DNA from: Reichenbachiella sp. 5M10
GTDB lineage: Bacteria; Bacteroidota; Bacteroidia; Cytophagales; Cyclobacteriaceae
Direction: 5' to 3'
NCBI RefSeq assembly: GCF_002742335.1
Contig: NZ_MDGR01000007.1
Coordinates: 4,530,501-4,594,500 of the forward strand
Length of the DNA: 64,000 nucleotides
The translations under genes were made by a program, and so were the position numbers. Position 1 is the stretch's first letter; each line of letters begins with the position of its first letter. Under the pieces are notes generated by a model, which was not told the origin of the DNA, made no database searches, and was given only the letters and a program-made list of their open reading frames with translations. Positions 26,724-33,317 of this stretch are shown one piece after another.

Positions 26724-27593
26724 ATGACCAAATCTACATTTTTACATCTTCGTTTCCCCTTTTCATTCTTTTTGATGCCGGTTTTCGCTTTTGCGTTGGC
26801 AGTGACGGGAGTGAATGCATGGCAGCCGGTGGTACTTGTTTTTGTGGTGTTGCACCTGTTGCTTTATCCTGCTAGCAATGGTTACAATTCTTATTTTGAC
26901 AAGGACGAAGGGAGTATTGGTGGACTCAAGACCCCTCCCAAAACCAGTCTGGAGTTGTATTGGTGGGCGGTAGCTATGGATGGGCTGGCGATGATACTTG
27001 GGGCTTTGTTGTCGTGGAGGTTTGTGGTGATGCTCCTGATGTATGGGCTGGTGTCCAAAGCCTACAGTCATCCGTCTATTCGTCTCAAAGCTATGCCGAT
27101 CGTTGGCTGGTTGGCAACAGGTATTTTTCAGGGATACTTCACATTTATGATGGTCGTGGTGGGGCTTTGTCAGGTGGATTTGGTAGCATTGGGACGCTGG
27201 GAGTGGCAAGTGCCTGCGGTACTGAGTTCACTGCTACTGATGGGCAGCTACCCCATGACGCAGGTCTATCAGCACGAGGAGGATGCGAAGCGTGGAGACC
27301 GTACGATTAGCCTCATGTTAGGCAGGCGAGGTACCTTCCACTTCACTGGCGTGTTTTTCTTCTTTTCGAATATGGGCTTTCTGGCCTACTTCTATCTCTA
27401 CTTCGATTGGAGGATCGCGGTAGCCTTTCAGGTGAGTCTACTCCCTGTCATGGCTTATTTTTTCAGCTGGTACCTCAAGGTCAGAAAAGACCCCTCCCAG
27501 GCCAACTACCAACGCACGATGCATCTGAACCTGATCTCGGCGCTTTTTCTCAATCTGTTCTTTTGGGGGTGGTACCTGATGGGGCAAGGGTAA
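26724..27593 (+). CDS. UbiA-family prenyltransferase
   Basis: A 289-residue membrane protein with about eight helices. The first Asp-rich prenyl-diphosphate motif appears as NGYNSYFDKDEGSIGG, the second as YQHEEDAKRGDRTIS, both on the same side of the membrane as in UbiA enzymes. It transfers an isoprenoid chain onto an aromatic or quinone acceptor. Menaquinone (MenA) and heme O (CyoE) synthases are alternatives, but the N-x-x-x-D motif variant and position opposite a type III PKS point to a specialised prenyltransferase for that cluster. Confidence 0.85.
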   Translation: MTKSTFLHLRFPFSFFLMPVFAFALAVTGVNAWQPVVLVFVVLHLLLYPASNGYNSYFDKDEGSIGGLKTPPKTSLELYWWAVAMDGLAMILGALLSWRFVVMLLMYGLVSKAYSHPSIRLKAMPIVGWLATGIFQGYFTFMMVVVGLCQVDLVALGRWEWQVPAVLSSLLLMGSYPMTQVYQHEEDAKRGDRTISLMLGRRGTFHFTGVFFFFSNMGFLAYFYLYFDWRIAVAFQVSLLPVMAYFFSWYLKVRKDPSQANYQRTMHLNLISALFLNLFFWGWYLMGQG

Positions 27594-27618
27594 ACTATCG
27601 TCACCTCAAAAGGTAAGT

Positions 27619-27656
27619 CCCTGTATCAAATGTCCACAGGGACACATGATACAGGG
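27619..27656. terminator. Bidirectional terminator hairpin
   Basis: A long imperfect hairpin: CCCTGTATCA (27619-27628) pairs with TGATACAGGG (27647-27656), and inside it TGTCC pairs with GGACA around a four-base loop. It lies between the convergent ends of the UbiA gene and the repetitive T9SS gene. T runs beside it are short on both strands, so it may work with Rho or act mainly as an RNA-stabilising end. Confidence 0.6.
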
Positions 27657-27667
27657 AGAGAGATTTC

Positions 27668-30313
27668 TTAATGTCTTATAATCGTACCAAAACTAGAATA
27701 GCCAGGGTTCACGAATTTTACCACAAACGTACCCGAGTGGTGATTGCTCAAAACGTCATTGATTTGCATCAGGGCTTGCTGGGGTGATACACCTGATAGC
27801 TGAAGCAAAAGGCTGCCTGTGATATCAACAAGCAAAACACTATACAGCCCTTCTGGCAAACCATCGATTGCAATTTCCTGACTGGATGGGTTGGGATAAA
27901 AATTTAGGCGCTTTAGAAGGGTTGTTGTTTTGGATTTGGTCACGTGGACAGTCGGACTAAAATCATACTTCCCATCAAAGTCTACTTGTTTCAACCTATA
28001 GTAGGCAGAATTCCCAAAATCAGAGTCGACAAATTGATAGCTGCTGGCGATATTGATATTTCCATTGCCTTTTACAAATCCGATCTCCTCAAAATTTTGT
28101 CCGTCTATGCTCTTTTCAACATAGAAACCATCGTTTGAAATCTCAGAGCCCGTACGCCACTTGAGTAGCACATCTTTTTCATCATTATCAAGTGATGCGG
28201 TAAAAGAAACCCAATCTACTGGAAGTGACCCCTCGGTCGTATTGATAGCTCCTCCATTTTCGATGACCACATTGTCAGGCAAATCATCCAGGTTTCCTGG
28301 GGTGTCATTGTCAATAGATTCCGTGTCTATTTGTCCACCGTCTACGATCAGAGAACCAGAGGAAGTCTCTCCGATATCAATGTTGTTGCCCACTTCGAGC
28401 ACTCCATTTACTATGACAGTACCAGCCTCATCTATTCTGAGCTCATCATCTATGACAAATGTGCCTCCATCCAGGATAGTAAGGGTAGATCCCGTCATCA
28501 CATCTGCACCGCCATCTTCTACTATGACTGTGCCGCCCACTACTGTAAACGTCACTCCCGTCTCTAGATCAAACTCTCCATCTTGTCCATCTCCATCCAG
28601 CGTAAGGGTGCCACTCACCCAGCAGACATCTGCTTCTATTCTGACTGTATTGCCTATGTCGAGATAGCAATCTCCACAAAAGGTGCCTCCATTACTCAGG
28701 TCGTTTTCGTTGATAGGACAGCTATTTTCGGTGCATACGGTGGACTCGTCACAACTATCGTCTGCTACCGCCTCGCAAGTGTCCCCTCCAGCACAACCTG
28801 AAAATGTCCCTCCATCTCCGTCATCAAAATCGCCATCTACGTTGATGGTACCTGTACCAGTGATGGTGCTGCCAGGATCAGAACTCTCAAAGTCGACATC
28901 ATCATCTACATTGAGGGTACCGTCTACTATCACCGTGGCAGGCCCGTCATTTTCTAGGTCTCCTCCGTTGATGATGTTGACAGTGCCGCCCTCTTGTACG
29001 ACCAATACGGCTCCATCTGACATGTCTATGTCTTGCCCAGATGTAAGCGTGCCGCCATCCCTCACGACGACTGTTCCTTCATCTATTTCTACCCCTGTGC
29101 CACCGTTGCTGCCGGTAGTTACAGTCCCGCTGATGTCTACCTTGCCATCTGCATCTACTACCAATTCTTCGTCTACTTCGAAGATCGCCCCTGACAGTAC
29201 CAGTAGCGTGCCCTCCTGCACTTCCACATCTCCGTCCTCTATGGCGATAGAGCCTCCTACGACGGTCAACGTGGCTTCATCGACTATATTGAGATCTCCG
29301 TCTTCTATCACTAGATTGCCACTGACCCAGCAGACATCGTTTTCTATAGAAATATCATCGTCTATCGTACAATTGCCGCAAAATACGCCACCGGCCTCCA
29401 ATTCAGCCGCTGTAGGGCATCCACTCGGCGTACATGCTGTGCCTTCGCCACAGGTATAGGCTGGCTCTTCTGCTTCGCAGGCCCCCCCACTTCCGTCACA
29501 ATTTGAGAATTCCCCATTTTCCTCATCTGTAAAATCATTCTCCACGGTGATGGTCCCCGAACCTGTCAAAATGCTTGAGGGGTCAGTATCCTCTATGACT
29601 ACATCGTCAGCTACTGTCAGTGTACCATTGACAATGATGGTGGCCTGTGCCCCGTCATCATTGTCCTCGTTATCGTTTCCATCATTATTGCTCAAATCTC
29701 TATTTGCATCGGCACTGCCTCCCTCGTCAATCCTGAGTACACCATCGCCATATACATCGATGTTGTCTCCAGATTCTAGGCTGCCGCCATTCTTTACTAC
29801 GACTCTCCCTCCGTCTATTTCTATATCATCACCTGTCACAAAGTCCCCAGATATCGATACATCGCCAGTATCTTCTATGTAGGCAAAGTCGGCTACCTCC
29901 ATAGAAGAGCCAGCTTCCAATTCTAAATCACCAGACACAAAAATGTCGCGACCATTGTCAAGAACCTCTACCGCACCGCCGGACTCTACGGTGAGCGTGC
30001 CTCCATCTTCTATATAAAGATCTCCGTCATCCAGATCCAGTGTTGCCCCGTCTTGGATGGTGATGCTGCCATTATTCTCAATAATCACATCTCCGTCACC
30101 TCCATTGATGGTCAGCCTTCCGCTCGTCCAAATTACCGCACCGGTAATCTCTATTTCATCACCGACGTTTACCGTGCAGTCCCCACTAAAAACACCCCCA
30201 TTGGCCAAATCGTTTTTAGTGGGACACTGAGCAAACAGAGCGCTTGATGTCAAGCAGATAAAACAAATCAGGCTGATTGTATGCCTGAAGAAAGAAAAGA
30301 ATGAAATTCTCAT
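27668..30313 (-). CDS. Acidic repetitive surface protein with T9SS sorting domain
   Basis: An 881-residue exported protein. Signal peptide MRISFFSFFR to ALFAQ; then three blocks of about 230 residues, each opening with a Cys-rich lead (CPTKNDLANGGVFSGDC, CPTAAELEAGGVFCGNC, CPINENDLSNGGTFCGDC) and continuing in short Gly/Asp/Val strand-turn repeats such as SITIQDGATLDLDDGDLYIE, as in right-handed beta-helices. Then an interdomain region (PVDWVSFTASLDNDEKDVLL) and a T9SS C-terminal domain from LNFYPNPSSQ. Strongly acidic, no enzymatic motif; adhesin or matrix protein is likely. ATG at 30313 gives the best signal peptide; an upstream in-frame start at 30343 is possible. Confidence 0.85.
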   Translation of the reverse strand: MRISFFSFFRHTISLICFICLTSSALFAQCPTKNDLANGGVFSGDCTVNVGDEIEITGAVIWTSGRLTINGGDGDVIIENNGSITIQDGATLDLDDGDLYIEDGGTLTVESGGAVEVLDNGRDIFVSGDLELEAGSSMEVADFAYIEDTGDVSISGDFVTGDDIEIDGGRVVVKNGGSLESGDNIDVYGDGVLRIDEGGSADANRDLSNNDGNDNEDNDDGAQATIIVNGTLTVADDVVIEDTDPSSILTGSGTITVENDFTDEENGEFSNCDGSGGACEAEEPAYTCGEGTACTPSGCPTAAELEAGGVFCGNCTIDDDISIENDVCWVSGNLVIEDGDLNIVDEATLTVVGGSIAIEDGDVEVQEGTLLVLSGAIFEVDEELVVDADGKVDISGTVTTGSNGGTGVEIDEGTVVVRDGGTLTSGQDIDMSDGAVLVVQEGGTVNIINGGDLENDGPATVIVDGTLNVDDDVDFESSDPGSTITGTGTINVDGDFDDGDGGTFSGCAGGDTCEAVADDSCDESTVCTENSCPINENDLSNGGTFCGDCYLDIGNTVRIEADVCWVSGTLTLDGDGQDGEFDLETGVTFTVVGGTVIVEDGGADVMTGSTLTILDGGTFVIDDELRIDEAGTVIVNGVLEVGNNIDIGETSSGSLIVDGGQIDTESIDNDTPGNLDDLPDNVVIENGGAINTTEGSLPVDWVSFTASLDNDEKDVLLKWRTGSEISNDGFYVEKSIDGQNFEEIGFVKGNGNINIASSYQFVDSDFGNSAYYRLKQVDFDGKYDFSPTVHVTKSKTTTLLKRLNFYPNPSSQEIAIDGLPEGLYSVLLVDITGSLLLQLSGVSPQQALMQINDVLSNHHSGTFVVKFVNPGYSSFGTIIRH

Positions 30314-30604
30314 AGTTATGTTGAGTATAAATTTGTTTAGCACAATAGATCAACCATCCACCAATGTATGGGCAATAGTAGATACTTTACGTCCCTTACT
30401 GAGGGACATTGGCTAGTCTTCAAATCCAGTAAAATTTTCTAATAAAAACAATGATTGAATGCAACTGTGGAAGGGGAAGCATCTTAATCAATCATTCGAA
30501 TACGGGAGGACAAATATAGGGTTTCTTCTAGAAATTTGGCTCCTGTATAATATGCTTTTAACGCATGTTAATGCATAAGTAATTTGGGGGTAACGCACAT
30601 AAAT
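30314..30604. other. Intergenic leader of the acidic T9SS gene
   Basis: About 290 bp with no convincing gene. It must hold the promoter of the minus-strand T9SS gene. A small hairpin, GTCCCT-tactg-AGGGAC (30391-30407), and a weak inverted pair AATGATTG/CAATCATT are visible, but no clear -7/-33 boxes. Confidence 0.5.
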
Positions 30605-30691
30605 CTCTCCTGCCGTCGAGATGACATGATAGGCTAGCCTTGATTCTAGAGATTGTATGATTAGTAGATTGGATTGTTGAAGGGGCTAGGA
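30605..30691 (+). repeat. Repeat A, left copy
   Basis: An 87-bp sequence starting CTCTCCTGCCGTCGAGATGA and ending GAAGGGGCTAGGA. A second copy lies at 31468-31554 in the same orientation with five mismatches (about 94% identity). The GTCGAGATGACATG core is a variant of the GTCGAAATGACGAG core in repeat B. Left-most piece of the GIY-YIG repeat island. Confidence 0.9.
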
Positions 30692-30743
30692 GTTTCGGGA
30701 TAAGTAATTCCCTTCCTCAATATCCTAGTAAGCCCCCAAAAAT

Positions 30744-30944
30744 CACCGTCACTCTGACAGAGTAGAGAGGGCGTGAGTCCTGCGCTACGACGAGGAGTCT
30801 CATGCTCTGTTGGCAGAGTGGATTGGAAAGTGCAGTGCTATCCGAGCGAGATTTATCGTCGCGTGCTTGCCCATGGGACAATCATGCTCTGTCGAAATGA
30901 CGAGGGTACTTTGTTCGATCTGCCATTCTCGATATCTTTCATGG
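30744..30944 (+). repeat. Repeat B, left copy, leads into GIY-YIG gene
   Basis: A 201-bp sequence from CACCGTCACTCTGACAGAG to TTTCATGG. An ungapped second copy lies exactly 520 bp downstream (31264-31464) with 11 mismatches (about 94.5% identity). Its inner ends form an imperfect inverted repeat, CGTCACTCTGACAGAG (30748-30763) against CTCTGTCGAAATGACG (30888-30903), 13 of 16 positions pairing. The homology stops at the base before the GIY-YIG ATG, so this copy supplies the gene's 5' leader. Confidence 0.9.
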
Positions 30945-31238
30945 ATGATTCATGGAGGGGCAGTTTATTTTATGACCAATTCGCGCCACACTGTACTGTA
31001 CATAGGTGTGACATCAAATCTGATTGCTCGGGTACAGAAGCACAAAGGCAAGCTTTATCCCAAGAGCTTTACCGCTCGGTACAATGCCTTTAAACTGGTC
31101 TATTTCGAGGGCTTTCATAGCATAGAGGAGGCCATCGCTCGCGAAAAACAAATCAAGAAATACCGCAGAGAAAAGAAGGATGCTTTAGTCAACGAAATGA
31201 ACCCTGAGTGGAAGGATTTGTTCGATGCGTTAGAATAA
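30945..31238 (+). CDS. Small GIY-YIG nuclease
   Basis: A 97-residue single-domain GIY-YIG protein: MIHGGAVYFMTNS holds the GIY-like A6-V7-Y8, VLYIGVTS the Y19-I20-G21, then R29 and the E67 in IAREKQIKKYR, the expected catalytic Arg and metal-binding Glu. No DNA-binding or UvrC-type extra domain. This is the short UPF0213/URI-like class. A longer in-frame reading from 30810 is repeat sequence and rejected as coding. The gene sits precisely between two copies of repeat B, suggesting an association between nuclease and repeat. Standalone function of this class is unknown. Confidence 0.88.
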   Translation: MIHGGAVYFMTNSRHTVLYIGVTSNLIARVQKHKGKLYPKSFTARYNAFKLVYFEGFHSIEEAIAREKQIKKYRREKKDALVNEMNPEWKDLFDALE

Positions 31239-31263
31239 TCTTTTCATCACAGTCCGAAAATAC

Positions 31264-31464
31264 CACCGTCACTCCGAGAGAGTAGATGGGACGTGAGTCC
31301 TGCGCTACGACGAGGAGTCTCATGCTCTGGTGGCAGAGTGGATTGGAAAGTGCAGTGCTAGCCGAGCGAGATTTCTCGTCGCGTGCTTGCCCATGGGACA
31401 ATCATGCTCTGTCGAAATGACGAGGGCACTTTGTTCGATCTGCCATTCTCGACATCTATCATGG
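31264..31464 (+). repeat. Repeat B, right copy without gene
   Basis: Same 201-bp unit as 30744-30944, same orientation, 11 mismatches, no indels. Here the end of B is joined after three bases to repeat A instead of to a nuclease gene, so 31264-31554 is a compact gene-less B-A unit. Confidence 0.9.
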
Positions 31465-31467
31465 TAC

Positions 31468-31554
31468 CTCTCCTACCGTCGAGATGTCATGATAGGCTAG
31501 CCTTGATTCTAGAGATTGTGTGATTAGTAGATTGGATTGCTGAAGGGGATAGGA
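31468..31554 (+). repeat. Repeat A, right copy
   Basis: Second copy of the 87-bp repeat A, offset 863 bp from the first. It is followed by the small inverted repeat AGGAA-gtgaa-TTTCCT (31551-31567), which may mark the right boundary of the island. Confidence 0.88.
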
Positions 31555-31623
31555 AGTGAATTTCCTCTCTAGATTTACGATCTCAAAGCACCTCATAAAG
31601 CGACATCAAATAGCCCTCAAAAC

Positions 31624-31727
31624 AAACACGTGTGTTCGGTCTTCCAATCACGTGTGTTCGACCTTCCAATCACGTGTGTTTGGGGCTCGGAACACGTGTG
31701 TTTGATCGAGCAAACACACGTGATCGA
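31624..31727. repeat. 22-bp-phased CACGTG palindrome array 1
   Basis: Five CACGTG cores at 31627, 31649, 31671, 31693 and 31717, spaced 22, 22, 22 and 24 bp, each inside a TCACGTGTGTTyG-like unit; the last is inverted. Units 4 and 5 form a perfect hairpin: CACGTGTGTTTG (31693-31704), loop ATCGAG, CAAACACACGTG (31711-31722). It lies between the repeat island and the 3' end of the minus-strand glycosyltransferase gene. A second array of the same type is at 60318-60414. Spacing is about two helical turns, as for phased protein-binding sites; terminator or repeat-element roles are also possible. Confidence 0.85.
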
Positions 31728-31843
31728 AAAAGGAGGGATGAAAACCGCCTTCAAGCCTTGTAAGGAGGGTTTTTGCTGAGCTGGGATTCTCGATCGAGTC
31801 TTGCTGATAGAGCAACTATGCTTTGTCTACGTGACCAGACCGG

Positions 31844-32860
31844 TCAAGCAAAAAACCAATAGTCCTTCACTGGTTTTTTGCCCCAAGCGTTCAATGTCTC
31901 CTTGATTTCTTTTTTGCCGTCAGGCGAAGATACGACGATCATAATTTGGGGATTGTCGAGGGAGGGGATCACGTCGTAGTGCTCCATGCGCACCTCGTAG
32001 ACGTCCTTGCCGATCTTGCGTTCATTGTCACACACCCAGTGAAAAGTGTCCTGATTTTGGATCAATATCTTGGCCATGTCCTTGCCGTTGCGTCCTGCCC
32101 CCCAGAGCACGAGTGGACGTGACGTGTCTCTGTCTAGTTCGTAGAAGTAGCGGGTCTTGAGGTCGAAGTAGCGGTTGTCTTTGTACTCGTCCCATGTCCG
32201 TGAGATGCGGTTGGAGCGGTCTCGCCAGTGGTGGAGTACCACATCGATCCCGATGACTTTGAGTTTGGCACGGTAGAAGCGAAAACACAGGTCATAGTCC
32301 TCTGGGTAGACGATCGGGTCAAATGCCCCCACGTGATCAAAGTCGTCGCGGTGGATGATCCAGGAGTGGGAGGGGATCACACATTCTTTGTAGATCTCTT
32401 CGTAGTGCGCAGAGCGACGGGCGATATCGTTGAGCCAGATTTCGTAGCGACGAAAACCATCTCCGACTTCTCCCTCGTCTACGAAGTGCTCCGTGCCCCC
32501 GCCGATGACGTGCCCCTTGCCGTATTTGTTCCATTCTTGGACGAGTACGTCCAGTTTGTAGTCGGGCATCTTGTCGTCCGAGTCCATGCGGTTGATCAGC
32601 GAGCCTTTGGCCTGAGCGTATGCGACTTGGAGGGTGGGGATCAGCTTGGGTCTGTCGCTATCGAATACACGGATGCGGCTGTCTTGTGCTGCGTAGGCTT
32701 GTAGTATCGCGGGGGTATCGTCTGTGCTGTGGTCGTTGACGGCTATGAGTTCCCAGTGGGGGTAGGTCTGGGCGATGATCGAGTCGATGCAGGCGTGGAG
32801 GTAGGGAGCGGTGTCTTTGACCGCCATGATGATGCTGACGAGGGGTGTTTCTTCTTTCAT
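31844..32860 (-). CDS. Family 2 glycosyltransferase
   Basis: A 338-residue GT-A fold glycosyltransferase: VSIIMAVKDTAPYLHACIDS (nucleotide-sugar binding start), DHSTDDTPAIL, and INRMDSDDKMP with the metal-binding D-S-D-D. A C-terminal region of about 80 residues (PLVLWGAGRNGKDMAKIL) looks like a Rossmann-type add-on. The bases around the gene are GC-richer than the neighbouring intergenic DNA. Sugar and acceptor are unknown; no other polysaccharide genes lie nearby. ATG at 32860 is chosen over an in-frame GTG at 32866. Confidence 0.88.
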   Translation of the reverse strand: MKEETPLVSIIMAVKDTAPYLHACIDSIIAQTYPHWELIAVNDHSTDDTPAILQAYAAQDSRIRVFDSDRPKLIPTLQVAYAQAKGSLINRMDSDDKMPDYKLDVLVQEWNKYGKGHVIGGGTEHFVDEGEVGDGFRRYEIWLNDIARRSAHYEEIYKECVIPSHSWIIHRDDFDHVGAFDPIVYPEDYDLCFRFYRAKLKVIGIDVVLHHWRDRSNRISRTWDEYKDNRYFDLKTRYFYELDRDTSRPLVLWGAGRNGKDMAKILIQNQDTFHWVCDNERKIGKDVYEVRMEHYDVIPSLDNPQIMIVVSSPDGKKEIKETLNAWGKKPVKDYWFFA

Positions 32861-32922
32861 GTGCACTGTGATCTGAGCACAATATTAGGGGAGAATGATG
32901 GGAATGCTAAGCCAGAAATGAA

Positions 32923-32955
32923 AATTGGGTGAGATCCGTCTGAACTCACCCAATT
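32923..32955 (-). terminator. Orphan intrinsic terminator (minus strand)
   Basis: AATTGGGTGAG (32923-32933) pairs perfectly with CTCACCCAATT (32945-32955). On the minus strand the hairpin is followed by TTTTCATTTC, a normal T-rich tail. It is in a gap between two divergent intact genes, where no terminator is expected; it fits as the end of the relic gene at 33005-33090. Confidence 0.75.
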
Positions 32956-33004
32956 AGATTTTAAGTAATCTCCTCCAAGAGACGTACTTAAACTGACTAA
33001 CCAA

Positions 33005-33090
33005 TTAGAGTTTTATCACGAAGCGTTTTGAGGCGCCATACAAGTGCCCCCGTATACTTGGTGTTTTGTACAGGACATCCTCAAAAACTG
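33005..33090 (-). pseudogene. Relic C-terminus of a T9SS-secreted protein
   Basis: On the minus strand one frame reads ESAAVFEDVLYKTPSIRG, then HLYGASKRFVIKL and a TAA at 33007-33005. The ending S-K-R-F-V-I-K-L is the usual last strand of a T9SS sorting domain, and a good intrinsic terminator follows 50 bp later. Upstream in this frame a stop (TGA) appears within about ten codons and no YPNP motif is found, so only the tail survives, possibly frameshifted. The rest of the gene appears deleted. Confidence 0.5.
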
Positions 33091-33120
33091 CTGCTGACTC
33101 TATCCATGCTCAATAGAAAT

Positions 33121-33149
33121 GAATATCTTTTGTTTTAGAAAAGATATTC
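33121..33149. other. Perfect hairpin GAATATCTTTT/AAAAGATATTC
   Basis: An 11-bp perfect inverted repeat with a 7-base loop (33121-33131 and 33139-33149), AT-rich. It lies between the relic gene and the LytTR-type repeats. It could be a plus-strand hairpin in the kinase leader or a dyad operator; no T tract follows. Confidence 0.5.
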
Positions 33150-33202
33150 AACCAACCGCAGTGATATTTCAATCAGTGTGCGGACTCGTTCAATCAGTGT
33201 GC
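33147..33202. promoter_or_regulatory. Direct repeats, probable LytTR regulator operator
   Basis: TTCAATCAGTGTGC occurs twice, identically, at 33168-33181 and 33189-33202, a 21-bp repeat distance. A weaker third copy (TTCAACCAACCGCA) starts at 33147, again 21 bp earlier. LytTR DNA-binding domains bind pairs of direct repeats about two helical turns apart upstream of their own operons. The site is 116 bp before the LytS-like kinase ATG, so autoregulation by the adjacent LytTR regulator is a reasonable inference. Confidence 0.55.
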
Positions 33203-33317
33203 TGCGACGGGGTAGGTTGAAAAAAAAGAAGTGTATGTAGAGGGTGATGTTTTGTTGGTTGAAAAACGGACGAAAGTCGTATCTAAGGGGTTAAAATTGT
33301 AGTTGATAGAAGTAAAC

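Noticed and set aside
28683-29459. 258-residue plus-strand reading inside the acidic T9SS gene
   Set aside because: Ser/Pro/Thr/Val-rich antisense of a Gly/Asp repeat; simple consequence of codon bias in the real gene.
30391-30407. GTCCCT/AGGGAC hairpin as a terminator
   Set aside because: No T tract on either strand and it lies in a gene's upstream leader.
30810-30944. In-frame upstream extension of the GIY-YIG gene to 142 residues
   Set aside because: The added 45 residues are translated repeat B, which exists elsewhere without a gene; ATG 30945 gives the normal GIY-YIG start.
31624-31727. CRISPR array
   Set aside because: Repeats are 12-14 bp palindromes with 8-12 bp spacers that resemble one another, partly inverted; no cas genes.
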